Positions 51,801-60,534 of a stretch of 64,000 bases of DNA are shown here, in pieces. Numbering within the stretch: the first letter of the stretch is position 1; each line of letters begins with the position of its first letter. This stretch comes from Hydrocarboniphaga sp. (lineage in GTDB: Bacteria; Pseudomonadota; Gammaproteobacteria; Nevskiales; Nevskiaceae), in assembly GCF_028291725.1 (NCBI RefSeq), contig NZ_JAQGNT010000010.1, positions 53,807 through 117,806 on the forward strand, written 5' to 3'. The translations under genes and the position numbers were made by a program. The notes under the pieces were generated by a model, which saw only the letters and a list, made by a program, of their open reading frames with translations, ran no database searches and was not told the origin of the DNA.

Positions 51801-53170
51801 GCCCGACAACCGCGGCGACCACCGGCAGCAATGTTGGCAACTACGCAATCCTCGGCGGCTTCACCTCGCTGCAGGGCTATGCGCTGAACATCGCTCCGGG
51901 CGTACTGGCGATCACGCCGGCGCTGCTGAGCTATGTCGCCAGCACGTCCTCGCGCGAATACGGGCTGGCCAATCCGCTGTTCGGCGGCACCGTCACCGGC
52001 TTCCGCAATGGCGACACCATCGCCAGCGCCACTACCGGCACACTGGCCTTCACGTCGCCGGCGACAACGGGATCCAACGTCGGCAACTATGCGATCAACG
52101 GCAGCGGGCTCAGTGCCGGCAACTACAGGTTCGCGCAGGCCGCCGGCAACGCGACCGCGCTGCAGATCATCCAGGCGACGCTGAGCTACGTCGCCAACGG
52201 CATCAGCCGCGAGTATGGCCTGGCCAACCCGGCGCTTGGCGGCAGCGTCACCGGCTTCCGCAATGGCGACACCCTCGGCAGCGCGACCACCGGTACGCTG
52301 GCCTTCACCACCGCCGCGACCATCGGCTCCAACGTCGGCAGCTATGCAATCAACGGCAGCGGCCTTAGCGCCGGCAACTACCGCTTCGTGCAGGCAGCGG
52401 GCAATGCCGGCGCCTTGCAGATCATCCAGGCGACGCTGAGCTACGTCGCCAACGGCATCAGCCGCGAATACGGGCTGGACAATCCTGCCTTGACCGGCAC
52501 CGTCACGGGCTTCCGCAACAACGACACCATCGCCAGCGCGACCAGCGGCACCTTGGGCTTCACCACCCCGGCGAACATCGGCTCGAACGTCGGCGACTAC
52601 GCGATCACCGGCAGCGGCCTCAACGCCGGCAACTACCGTTTCGTGCAATCCGCCGGCAATGCAAGCGCCTTCCAGATCACGCGCGCGACGCTGCTGTATG
52701 TCGCCGACCCGGCGACGCGCGGGCTCGGCTCGCCGAATCCGGAACTCAGCGGCAGCGTGACCGGCCTGCGCAACGGCGACACGCTGGCGAGCGCCACGGA
52801 CGGCAGCGCGGTGTTCGCGACCAACGCCGACGCGAGTTCGCCGATCGGCAGCTACGCGATCACCGGCTCGGGACTGAGCGCGCAAAACTACGTGCTGGCG
52901 CAGGCACCGGGCAATGCGGCGAGCCTGTCGGTGGTGCCGGTGATCGCGCTGCCTGCAGTGGCCGAAGTGATCACGCTGCCGGAGACCGATGTCTACGGCA
53001 ACAACTTCGGCCCGATGGCGGCGATCTGCGCGACCTCGCTCAGCGATCCGGGCGCGGTCGGCGGCGGCAGCGATCCGCTGGCACACGACTGGTCGCTGCT
53101 GCGCAGCAAGCCCAACCTGACGTCCTGCGTCGACACGCAGAAGAAGAACAGCTGCTCGGCGGGATTCTGA
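48899..53170 (+). CDS. TpsA two-partner secretion exoprotein with MBG repeats
   Basis: A 1423-residue filamentous-haemagglutinin-like protein. Extended signal peptide (residues 1-26), TPS secretion domain (about 27-290) with the hallmarks IINWTGFSIGAGDSVQF, ALNRVTGGQASNIAGNL and NGRVFLVNPSGVVFASGSQV, a long Gly/Ser/Asn-rich beta-helix (about 290-930), and MBG-type domains (about 935-1350; REYGLANP...GTVTGFRNGDT...NYAINGSG). Near the C-terminus two cysteines (TSCVDTQKKNSCSAGF, 8 residues between) recall the disulfide-closed anchor of Haemophilus HMW1A. Probably stays on the surface as an adhesin or matrix protein. Exported by the TpsB upstream. Confidence 0.92.
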   Translation: MNPLFHPRRTAIATAVAMLASPGLQAGTLPTGGVVASGGATISQNAATTAMTVNQSTQSAIINWTGFSIGAGDSVQFVQPNTTAVALNRVTGGQASNIAGNLSANGRVFLVNPSGVVFASGSQVNVGGLVASTLGISDADFNAGVASGQFVFSGAVDVNAAVTSSGTITAANGGTVALLGNAANTASGIITADGGSIAIGNGPSVTLDFQGDGLTQLTVSGTPAFQPAGVANAGTLQADGGRVVMRGASRLDASDLVVNQSGTIRARSLQSRGGQIILSGGDEGAVDVSGALDASSIAATAAGGSIAIDGQRVSIQDTATLNASGSGGAASGTVDIASEASVVVAYAPDAPEDSYISVAAVNSALDGAQNTRIASTAGQINIGDDVALVRSLGDERASLTFEAARAFFGGVDPTGAAVPWSVNSTAGALDLNVNAQSSVVINEASIQTNGGDVSLTSVNSNTAALDITDTIIDTRIAQNAANASGSVALSGTGADAGVRIGNSQVLTSSGAILIDGRTSAVASPYAAPGVVIAAGNAGSLISSGSGDITITGIGRDGDNGVTVLDSIVSSLSGSVDVAGRGETAGVQLLQNTGFETRIDGGSGVLLTGTATGAGPGIAVDSAASVNSAAGSVALRAETAVAGGAPVTVGFNAAVTAASTIDLRPGGLAADGTRFDSSASNIILGSGSSGFVVGDALLDTLDAPNLVVGSDTHSGNIQVQSAITLARNLTLQNSSGGITLNQSVDVGTKVLALSSAGDIRQNGGGITARSLLAQSSAGSVILDSTANAVSTNTLAGSAAGDFSYVNANAIGVGTVNANGYASGTNAPTALSATGIAAGGDVLVQTLAGDLILNAAISGANVDLVTAGVFDNAGSAPVTASGAAHIYAPNFSGENRGGLAGGNRYNCSFGGSCTAGLPASGVTYVYTYQPTLNIDIADAIREYGLANPALLFALTGLVNGDTQATALSGGPTTAATTGSNVGNYAILGGFTSLQGYALNIAPGVLAITPALLSYVASTSSREYGLANPLFGGTVTGFRNGDTIASATTGTLAFTSPATTGSNVGNYAINGSGLSAGNYRFAQAAGNATALQIIQATLSYVANGISREYGLANPALGGSVTGFRNGDTLGSATTGTLAFTTAATIGSNVGSYAINGSGLSAGNYRFVQAAGNAGALQIIQATLSYVANGISREYGLDNPALTGTVTGFRNNDTIASATSGTLGFTTPANIGSNVGDYAITGSGLNAGNYRFVQSAGNASAFQITRATLLYVADPATRGLGSPNPELSGSVTGLRNGDTLASATDGSAVFATNADASSPIGSYAITGSGLSAQNYVLAQAPGNAASLSVVPVIALPAVAEVITLPETDVYGNNFGPMAAICATSLSDPGAVGGGSDPLAHDWSLLRSKPNLTSCVDTQKKNSCSAGF
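51926..52945 (+). repeat. four tandem 255-bp MBG-domain coding repeats
   Basis: Units begin at 51926, 52181, 52436 and 52691 with CTGAGCTA(T/C)GTCGCC (the last one CTGCTGTATGTCGCC). Units 2 and 3 are very alike in DNA, unit 4 diverged. A fifth, more divergent unit precedes at about 51690. Copy number could change by recombination. Confidence 0.85.
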
Positions 53171-53178
53171 GGCCTCAA

Positions 53179-53256
53179 TCGCGGTCAAGGACCGCTCCTA
53201 CAAGAATATTGCGCCGCGTTCGTTGCGCCTGCTGTAGCAGCGGACCTTGTCCGCGA
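53179..53256. repeat. diverged family D repeats in opposite arrangement
   Basis: GCGGTCAAGGACCGCTCCTACAAG-like left arm (reverse complement of a D unit) and CTGTAGCAGCGGACCTTGTC right arm, so the GTAG heads point to each other rather than outward. It separates tpsA from the convergent M50 gene. Confidence 0.6.
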
Positions 53257-53261
53257 ATCCC

Positions 53262-53987
53262 TCAACCCGCGCGCAGACTTTCCAGCTGTTCGTGCAGCGA
53301 ATAAGTCATCGCACCCAGATAGCCGACCAGCCCCAGATACGCCAGCCCGTAATTCACGCGGGTCTTCAGTGGCACGTCGTAATACACCGTGTCGGTCGCG
53401 CCACCACGCAGCGCTTTCCAGAAGCTCGGCCAGGCGATCAGCGCCACCAGCAGAAACATCGGGCTCGGATGCCAGATGAACAGACCGACCAGCAGCGGCG
53501 CGCCGACCAGCCAGATCTTCGGCGACACCACGGCCGTCACGCGGCCGCCATCCAGCGGCCCGAGCGGCAGCAGGTTGAACAGGTTGATCATGTAGCCGGC
53601 GTAGGCCAGCGCGATCAGCAGATTGCTGTCGTAGTAGCGGCCCGCCTCGAAACAGGCGAAAGCCGCCAGCGTGCCGGCGACCGGCCCGGCAATGCCGATG
53701 TAGGCGTCGGTTTCGGCATCGTGCGGCATATCCTTGAGCTGGATCCAGGCGCCGACGAAGGGAATGAAAGTCGGCGCGCCGACATTGAGCCCGCGCTGCC
53801 GCGCGGCGACGAAATGCCCCATCTCGTGCACCAGGATCAGCAGCACGAAACCCACCGCGTAAGGCCAGCCCCAGATCCAGGCATAGACCGCCATCGACAA
53901 CAGCATCGTGCCGGCTGTCAGCCCGATCTTGCTGAACTTCAGACCCGCTACCAGCAACAGCAGCGTTCGGGTTACGGCGTCTTTCAT
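53262..53987 (-). CDS. M50-family site-2-type intramembrane metalloprotease
   Basis: A 241-residue multi-pass membrane protease. Zinc motif HEMGH (His54, Glu55, His58) in the second to third hydrophobic helix, and the second metal motif NLLPLGPLDGGR with Asp146. Lacks the PDZ domain of RseP, so it belongs to the compact SpoIVFB/YwhC-like branch. May cut membrane-bound regulators; substrate unknown. It lies 13 nt after argG on the same strand but is functionally unrelated as far as can be told. Confidence 0.92.
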   Translation of the reverse strand: MKDAVTRTLLLLVAGLKFSKIGLTAGTMLLSMAVYAWIWGWPYAVGFVLLILVHEMGHFVAARQRGLNVGAPTFIPFVGAWIQLKDMPHDAETDAYIGIAGPVAGTLAAFACFEAGRYYDSNLLIALAYAGYMINLFNLLPLGPLDGGRVTAVVSPKIWLVGAPLLVGLFIWHPSPMFLLVALIAWPSFWKALRGGATDTVYYDVPLKTRVNYGLAYLGLVGYLGAMTYSLHEQLESLRAG

Positions 53988-54000
53988 CGGCGTACGCGAT

Positions 54001-55215
<1,215 letters not shown>

Positions 55216-55564
55216 GGCAACCGGGGCTTGGCACAGACGAAGGGGCACGAATTATATCCCGCCCTGCCGGGCCAACAGGGAATGCCTCCAGTCCGGAGCG
55301 GGCGGACACAATGCCGGTATTGTTGAGGCGGCCCGACGACTCCGGCCTCGCGGCCACAGCCCGTCCTGCTGTCGAATCGCCGCTCTCGGTGAAAACCGGA
55401 CGTGAGACCCCGAATCCCCTAATCAGGGCTCGCGGGGATTGCTCAAGTACAAAACGGCGGGCACCCGCGCGCCGCCGCCATCGAAGCTGCGCACTGGCAC
55501 CAAGTCGCTGCGCAGCGGTGCCATAAAGCTGCGCAGTGGCACCTGCGCCGGGCCTGCAGTTCGT
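55216..55564. other. intergenic region upstream of argG with a 21-bp triplicate
   Basis: About 350 bases. Three tandem 21-bp units beginning GCTGCGCA at 55486, 55507 and 55528 lie just past the LysR gene end. GAATTATATCCC near 55250 may be part of the argG promoter. No ORF supported. Confidence 0.45.
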
Positions 55565-56431
55565 TCAGCGTTCGAAACGCGCCAGTACGAACTCCACGAA
55601 TCGCTGTAGTTTCGCCGCCGGTTGCCGATCGTGCAGGTACACCAGATGCATCGCGCGTGGCGGCCGTTCGTACTCATGCAGCACACCCACGAGGCGGCCT
55701 GAGCGCAGATCGTCCTCCACCAGCGCTGTCCACATTTGCACAATGCCGCAGCCAGAAATTGCGGCCTGGCGCAGCGCCTCGGCGTTATTGATCTGTAGGC
55801 GGCTGCCGGCCTGCACGGTGTGGTCGCCGAAGCGCCAGCGCAGCGACGCATGCGAAAAGCCGATGCAGTCGTGCCGTTCCAGGTCCTGCGGCTGCCGTGG
55901 CGCACCGCGCTCCGCAAGGTACGCCGGTGCCGCGCAGACAACCACACAGTACGGCGCCAGTGGCCGCGCGACAAACCCGGAGTCGGGCAAATTGCCGATG
56001 CGGATCGCCACGTCGAAACCTTCGTCGACCAGATCGACGAGGCGGTCGCTGACCAGGAGTTCGACCTTGACTTCCGGATACAACCTCAGAAATTCACCGA
56101 GAGCCGGCGCCAGCCGATGCGTGCCGAACGCCACGGGCGCGGTGACGCGCAGCACGCCGCGCGGCGCCGCGCGCATGGCACCTGCCGAGTCCTCCGCGGC
56201 CTCGATTTCCGCGAGGAGTTGCTTGCAGCGTTCGAAGTAGATCGCGCCAACTTCGGTGAGGCGCTGCCGACGCGTAGTGCGATGAAGCAAGCGTGCGCCG
56301 ATGCGCTTTTCCAGACTCTGCAGATGCTTGCCGGCCATGGTCGCGGAGATGCGGAATTCTGCCGCCGCGGCGGCCAGACTGCCGCTTTCCACCACGCGCA
56401 CGAATACCGACATGCTGGTAAGCCGGTCCAT
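55565..56431 (-). CDS. LysR-family transcriptional regulator
   Basis: A 288-residue LTTR. N-terminal winged helix (MDRLTSMSVFVRVVESGSLA, HLQSLEKRIGARLLHRTTRR) and a substrate-binding domain (about 90-288; VLRVTAPVAFGTHRLAPALG, FDVAIRIGNLPDSG, GCGIVQMWTALVEDDL). It is of the CrgA/AaeR-like subgroup. Divergent from the YciI-like/metallo-beta-lactamase pair, 114 nt apart, which it probably controls. Confidence 0.93.
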   Translation of the reverse strand: MDRLTSMSVFVRVVESGSLAAAAAEFRISATMAGKHLQSLEKRIGARLLHRTTRRQRLTEVGAIYFERCKQLLAEIEAAEDSAGAMRAAPRGVLRVTAPVAFGTHRLAPALGEFLRLYPEVKVELLVSDRLVDLVDEGFDVAIRIGNLPDSGFVARPLAPYCVVVCAAPAYLAERGAPRQPQDLERHDCIGFSHASLRWRFGDHTVQAGSRLQINNAEALRQAAISGCGIVQMWTALVEDDLRSGRLVGVLHEYERPPRAMHLVYLHDRQPAAKLQRFVEFVLARFER

Positions 56432-56545
56432 AGATTCGAAACTCCAGGTTGGCAGTGCAGCAACTTTACCGCGGTTTATCCGCTGGTATTACGCGCTCAA
56501 AGTACAGCGAGTCGCGAATCCGCGAGAGCACCAAGGAGAAAAACC

Positions 56546-56836
56546 ATGTTTCTACTCAATGTCAGCTACACCCAGGCTCCGAACCAAGTCGAGCCGCATG
56601 TGAAAGCGCATGGCGAATGGGTCAGGCGCTATCTGGATGCGGGAATCTTTCTTTATGCCGGGCCCAAGAAGAGCGGGCTGGGCGGCCTGATCGCCGTAAG
56701 CAGCATCGCCAAGGATCGGCTCATGCAACTGCTTGCGGAGGATTCGTACGTGCAGGCCGACGTCGCCGAATATCAGGTGATCGACTTCGAGTGCAAGCTG
56801 GCGCAGCCGTCGTTGGAATCACTGAAGTCCGCATGA
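56546..56836 (+). CDS. YciI-family protein
   Basis: A 96-residue ferredoxin-like (YciI/muconolactone-isomerase-type) protein: MFLLNVSYTQAPNQVEPHVK with a conserved His (AHGEW), GIFLYAGPKKSGLGGLIAVS and LAEDSYVQADVAEYQVIDFE. Members act in small aromatic or dye-precursor chemistry, but this one's reaction is unknown. GGAG precedes the ATG. The stop overlaps the next gene by 4 nt, so they are coupled. Confidence 0.88.
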   Translation: MFLLNVSYTQAPNQVEPHVKAHGEWVRRYLDAGIFLYAGPKKSGLGGLIAVSSIAKDRLMQLLAEDSYVQADVAEYQVIDFECKLAQPSLESLKSA

Positions 56837-57564
56837 TGTCTCGGACCATGGCAATGACCAAATCGGGGCGATGGCAGGTGATGCTGTTCTGGGCCGCGGC
56901 CTCTTTGGCGACGTCGAGGGCGTACGCGGCCGATGGCGATAGGCTCTACACCCTGGACTGCGGGCATGCCGATTTCGACAACGGCGCGCCCTTGTCCGAT
57001 ACCGGCGAATACGAGGGCAAAGCGGTGTCTCTCGCCGATCCTTGTTTCCTGATCCGTCATCCCAAGGGCTGGCTACTGTGGGACGCGGGCCTTCCGTCGC
57101 AGACGCCGGCTAGCGCGGCGGAACTCGACAAACTCGGCGTTCGCATGAGCCCCGGACCACCGCTGGCTGGGCAACTGGCGCAGCTGGGGCTGCGGCCCGC
57201 ACAGGTCGACTACCTGAGTTTCTCGCACCTGCATTTCGACCATATGGGCAACGCCAACCTGTTCACGGCCTCGACCTGGATATTGAACCGCAACGAATTG
57301 GCCTGGGCCGAAGCCGAGCCCGCACACGTGAGCATGACACCGCAACTATTCTCGGGTTACAGGACGGCGAAAACCCGAATGATCGACGGCGACCTCGACG
57401 TATTCGGCGACGGCACCGTGCGGATTCTCAGGGCGCCCGGGCACACGCCCGGCAGTCAGGCGCTGCTCGTGAAGCTGGCGCGGTCGGGCCCGGTGCTGCT
57501 GCTGGGCGACCTTTACCTGTCCGCCGAAAACCGGCGTCTGGAACTGGTGCCCACCGCGGCATAG
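56833..57564 (+). CDS. metallo-beta-lactamase-fold hydrolase, probably 3'-truncated
   Basis: A 243-residue MBL-fold protein of the AHL-lactonase-like branch with N-terminal signal-like region (MLFWAAASLATSRAYA). Zinc motif SHLHFDHMGN, later APGHTPGSQALLV and LLGDLYLSAENRRL. Relatives continue for some 50 more residues including another zinc-binding His; here the frame stops after ELVPTAA. The bases after that belong to a different gene read the other way (57560-57611), so the end was probably replaced by recombination. Enzyme activity is doubtful. Coupled to the YciI-like gene. Confidence 0.8.
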   Translation: MMSRTMAMTKSGRWQVMLFWAAASLATSRAYAADGDRLYTLDCGHADFDNGAPLSDTGEYEGKAVSLADPCFLIRHPKGWLLWDAGLPSQTPASAAELDKLGVRMSPGPPLAGQLAQLGLRPAQVDYLSFSHLHFDHMGNANLFTASTWILNRNELAWAEAEPAHVSMTPQLFSGYRTAKTRMIDGDLDVFGDGTVRILRAPGHTPGSQALLVKLARSGPVLLLGDLYLSAENRRLELVPTAA

Positions 57565-57611
57565 TCGGCCGGCTGCATATTCAGTTGAATCAGGTTCTGT
57601 TGTGACGGCAT
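57560..57611 (-). pseudogene. 5' fragment of another gene at a recombination joint
   Basis: On the minus strand GAAGGAG precedes an ATG at 57611 that opens MPSQQNLIQLNMQPADYAAV before running into the metallo-beta-lactamase gene. It has a good ribosome site and the start of a small gammaproteobacterial protein I recall but cannot name. Only about 17-20 codons remain. Confidence 0.45.
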
Positions 57612-58280
57612 CCGAAACTCCTTCGATTAGCGGTAGAGGAAAGCGGGGCGTCCTTGCACAAGGGTTAACCGCGCGTTTCGATGTTGGCGAAGGGGGTTTG
57701 GGGTTACGGTGACGGAATGCTCATTTCGGCGTTTCGTATACCGGCGGGGCCATGCTCTTTGAAACTGGAGGCTTGCCGCTTACGCCGGATTGAACGGCGT
57801 GCTCACCGAAGACGGACCAACATTTTCGGAGGCCCAGGTGGCCAGCTGGATTTGCTCCGGCAAGGGGCCGGTATCAGCCCGTTGCGGGCAGTTGGGGCTT
57901 AAGTTCTCCCGCATCAAAGCGGTCGTCCAAAGGACGCATCCCTAGGCGAGATTTCGGTATGCGTCCGGCACTGGATCATGGACACGATGATTACGCGCAA
58001 AACGCGGACGCGTCGGAACCACACTCGTAATGGCCGCCTGCGACCTGCCAGGCGCGTCGGTGACCAAGGTTGCGATGGCCCATGGTATCAACGCCAATAT
58101 CGCGCACTCCTGGCGCAGGCTCGCGCGTGAAGGTGCGTTGCCCGTAACCCTGGTAAGCCACAGCTCATTCCAGTAGCCGTCGACGCTACGACTGCGCAAG
58201 GCGATGGCGAACTGCACGTCGAACGGCGACGCGGAGCTCTTTCGATGAAGTTCTCCTTGCCCCATGCTTGGAGGTTGGAG
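57612..58280. other. degraded region with transposon debris
   Basis: About 670 bases without an intact gene. It contains TTGCCGCTTAC near 57774-57784 (possible insertion-sequence end, reading GTAAGCGGCAA on the minus strand), and the transposase remnant at 57978-58176. The rest is not recognised. Confidence 0.45.
57978..58176 (+). mobile_element. frameshifted remnant of an IS66-type TnpA (OrfA)
   Basis: From ATG 57978 the frame reads MDTMITRKTRTRRN, then after one frameshift the next frame reads LVMAACDLPGASVTKVAMAH and GINANIAHSWRRLAREGALP, stopping at 58176. The GxSVxxVAxxHGINANxxxxW pattern is the helix-turn-helix of IS66/IS3-type OrfA proteins; GINAN favours IS66. No orfB or orfC nearby. 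Dead remnant. Confidence 0.6.
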
Positions 58281-59189
58281 TCACGACTTCGTACCGGCGA
58301 CAAGCGTCACCAGCGCCTCGCGAATCCAGCGCTGGCCGTTGTGGCCGTGGTTTCGTTCGTGCCACACAATGCTCACCTCAAATCCTTCCACCGGAAACGG
58401 GCATTCAACGATCTTCAACTGACTGCTGCGATCGCGCACCAGCCGCTGCGGTACCAGCGCCACGAAATCCGAGTGCGTCACCATCTCCAACAGGAGCAGA
58501 AACGACGAGGCCGATAGCACCACATTGCGTTTGTAGCCCAGCACCGCTAGCGCGTCGTCCACTGGCGTGCTGAATTCGCCGCCGCGCAGTGACACGATGA
58601 CGTGCTCCAGCCGCGCGAACTGCTCTACGGTTATGTTTCTGCGAAGCTTGGGATGACCTTGCCGGCCGATCAGCACATAGCGCTCGTCGAACAGATGACG
58701 CGTGCGCAGACTCGGCGCCGCAGCGCTCGGCGTCATAAGCGCCAAGTCCACCTCGCCGCGCGCCATCTGCATTTCTAAGTGCGGTATGTCCAGGGTGCGC
58801 AGCGCCACACGCACGCCGGGCGCCTGCCTGCGCAGGCTCAACACCAGCGGCTGTACAAGCGCGGCTTGAAGGTAGTCGGTGCAGGCGATGGCTACCGTCA
58901 GATGCGCCCGTTCGGGGTCGAAGTTGCTGTGCTGGACTACTGCGGCGCGCACTTGGTCGAGAGCATGGCGTAGCGGCTCTAGAAGTTCCAGCGCCTTGGC
59001 GGTGGGCGTCATGCCCCGCTGCGCGGGAATCAGCAGCGAGTCGTCGAACACGTCGCGCAGGCGGCTCAGTTGCGCGCTTACCGCCGGCTGGCTGAGGTGC
59101 AGGCGGTTTGCTGCCTTGGTCACGTTCTGCTCCACCAACAAAGCTTCCAGTGTGACAAGCAGATTGAGGTCGATTCGTTTGGTATCCAT
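58281..59189 (-). CDS. LysR-family regulator (NodD/NahR-like subgroup)
   Basis: A 302-residue LTTR: MDTKRIDLNLLVTLEALLVE, NVTKAANRLHLSQPAVSAQL helix-turn-helix, then a ligand domain (RAHLTVAIACTDYLQAALVQ, GEVDLALMTP, DFVALVPQRLVRD). The N-terminus DLNLL and LEALL place it in the NodD/NahR/LinR subgroup. ATG 59189 chosen over 59255. It is divergent from the NmrA-like gene, 108 nt away, which it likely regulates. Confidence 0.93.
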   Translation of the reverse strand: MDTKRIDLNLLVTLEALLVEQNVTKAANRLHLSQPAVSAQLSRLRDVFDDSLLIPAQRGMTPTAKALELLEPLRHALDQVRAAVVQHSNFDPERAHLTVAIACTDYLQAALVQPLVLSLRRQAPGVRVALRTLDIPHLEMQMARGEVDLALMTPSAAAPSLRTRHLFDERYVLIGRQGHPKLRRNITVEQFARLEHVIVSLRGGEFSTPVDDALAVLGYKRNVVLSASSFLLLLEMVTHSDFVALVPQRLVRDRSSQLKIVECPFPVEGFEVSIVWHERNHGHNGQRWIREALVTLVAGTKS

Positions 59190-59297
59190 AGCATGGATGG
59201 TAGACCAGCGAATTGGTAATTTCACATATGACTGCCGCCGGCCAAAGCTAGGCACTCATTCATTCACTCATTCGCTATGCATATCCGGAGAAATAGC

Positions 59298-60281
59298 ATG
59301 CCCAACTCATCACAAAAGCCCTTGATCACCGTGTCCGGCGCGTCCAGCAAACAGGGCCGCAGCGTGGCCAACGCCTTGCTGGCAAGCGGGCGCTACCGGG
59401 TGCGTGCGCTGACCCGCCGTGCGGACAGCGCGCCGATGCGTCGCTTGGCTGACAGCGGCGCCGAGATCGTCGTAGCGCCGCTGGAACTGGGCCACCAGAC
59501 TGAACTTATCGCCGCAATGCGCGGCTCACATGGCGCCTTTCTGATGACTCCGCCAACCACACCGGTGCCACCGCCTGGCCAGCCGGAGCTAGCGCTGGGT
59601 CGCGAGTTGGCCGATGCCGCGCGCGCCGCAGGAGTGCAGCACGTCGTGTGGAGCGGTCTGGAGAACGTCGACGCGCGCACTGGCGGTGCCAAATGGGCCC
59701 CGCACTTCACCGAGAAGGCGCTGGTAGAAGAGCACATCCGCACACTGCCGCTGCGCAGCTCGTTCATCTACTTGGCGTTCTTCTACAGCAACTTCCTGGA
59801 GTATTACGTACCCCAGCGTGGCGCCGACGGCAGCCTGAGCTTTGCCATCTACCTGCCACCGGACACCCCCATGCCATTCGTGGACCCGCTCACCGCGACT
59901 GGCCCGGCGGTGCTCGAAGTGTTCGACTATCCGGAGAAATACGCTGGCGAGACTCTGCCCGTGATCGGCGAGATCCTGACAGCTCGCCAGATGGTAGACA
60001 CATTCGTTCGCGTGTCGGGGAAGAATGCGCATTACGCATCGGCCTACACGCGCAAGGAACTGCTGCAACACTTCCCGGCATTCGGAGCTAGTGAATGTCT
60101 TGTGCGCGAAATGTTGGGCATGGTGGAGTACGCGGTCGAATATGGGTACTACGCGCCCGAACGCGATGTCGGATGGAGCCGAAAAATCGACCCCGACTCT
60201 TTGACCTGGGAGCAGTTTCTTCGCCGAAGCGAGTGGCAAGGCGAGCTGATGAGCTTTGGCGCTCCGCCCGCGAGCGCGTAG
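59298..60281 (+). CDS. NmrA/HSCARG-like NAD(P)-binding reductase
   Basis: A 327-residue atypical SDR. Rossmann loop ITVSGASSKQGRSVANALLA, then RALTRRADS (phosphate/redox-sensing loop) and HVVWSGLENVDARTGG. The classical YxxxK is absent, as usual for NmrA-like proteins, which sense NAD(P)H or reduce small substrates. ATG 59298 is preferred because GGAG lies 8 nt before it (an ATG at 59277 gives seven more residues). Probable target of the divergent LysR. Confidence 0.9.
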   Translation: MPNSSQKPLITVSGASSKQGRSVANALLASGRYRVRALTRRADSAPMRRLADSGAEIVVAPLELGHQTELIAAMRGSHGAFLMTPPTTPVPPPGQPELALGRELADAARAAGVQHVVWSGLENVDARTGGAKWAPHFTEKALVEEHIRTLPLRSSFIYLAFFYSNFLEYYVPQRGADGSLSFAIYLPPDTPMPFVDPLTATGPAVLEVFDYPEKYAGETLPVIGEILTARQMVDTFVRVSGKNAHYASAYTRKELLQHFPAFGASECLVREMLGMVEYAVEYGYYAPERDVGWSRKIDPDSLTWEQFLRRSEWQGELMSFGAPPASA

Positions 60282-60534
60282 TCGGAGTTCGACGTGGCGC
60301 AATCACCGGCGACCTCGTCTTGTGACTTGAACGCCTACCTTAGAGCGGCCACAGGCGAACGTCAGCGTCTGGCACCAAGCTGCCGACGGCGCATTTCAAT
60401 CCCGCCAAGGCTCGCGCGTTTTGCTGCCATCAAGGGCCAGGCCGTGCCGTTGATGAGGAGACGGTATATTTCGCAGTAATTGAAGACAGCAAGGGCTTTC
60501 CCCGAGCCCCTGAACTTAAAGGCGCAAGCGTTTC

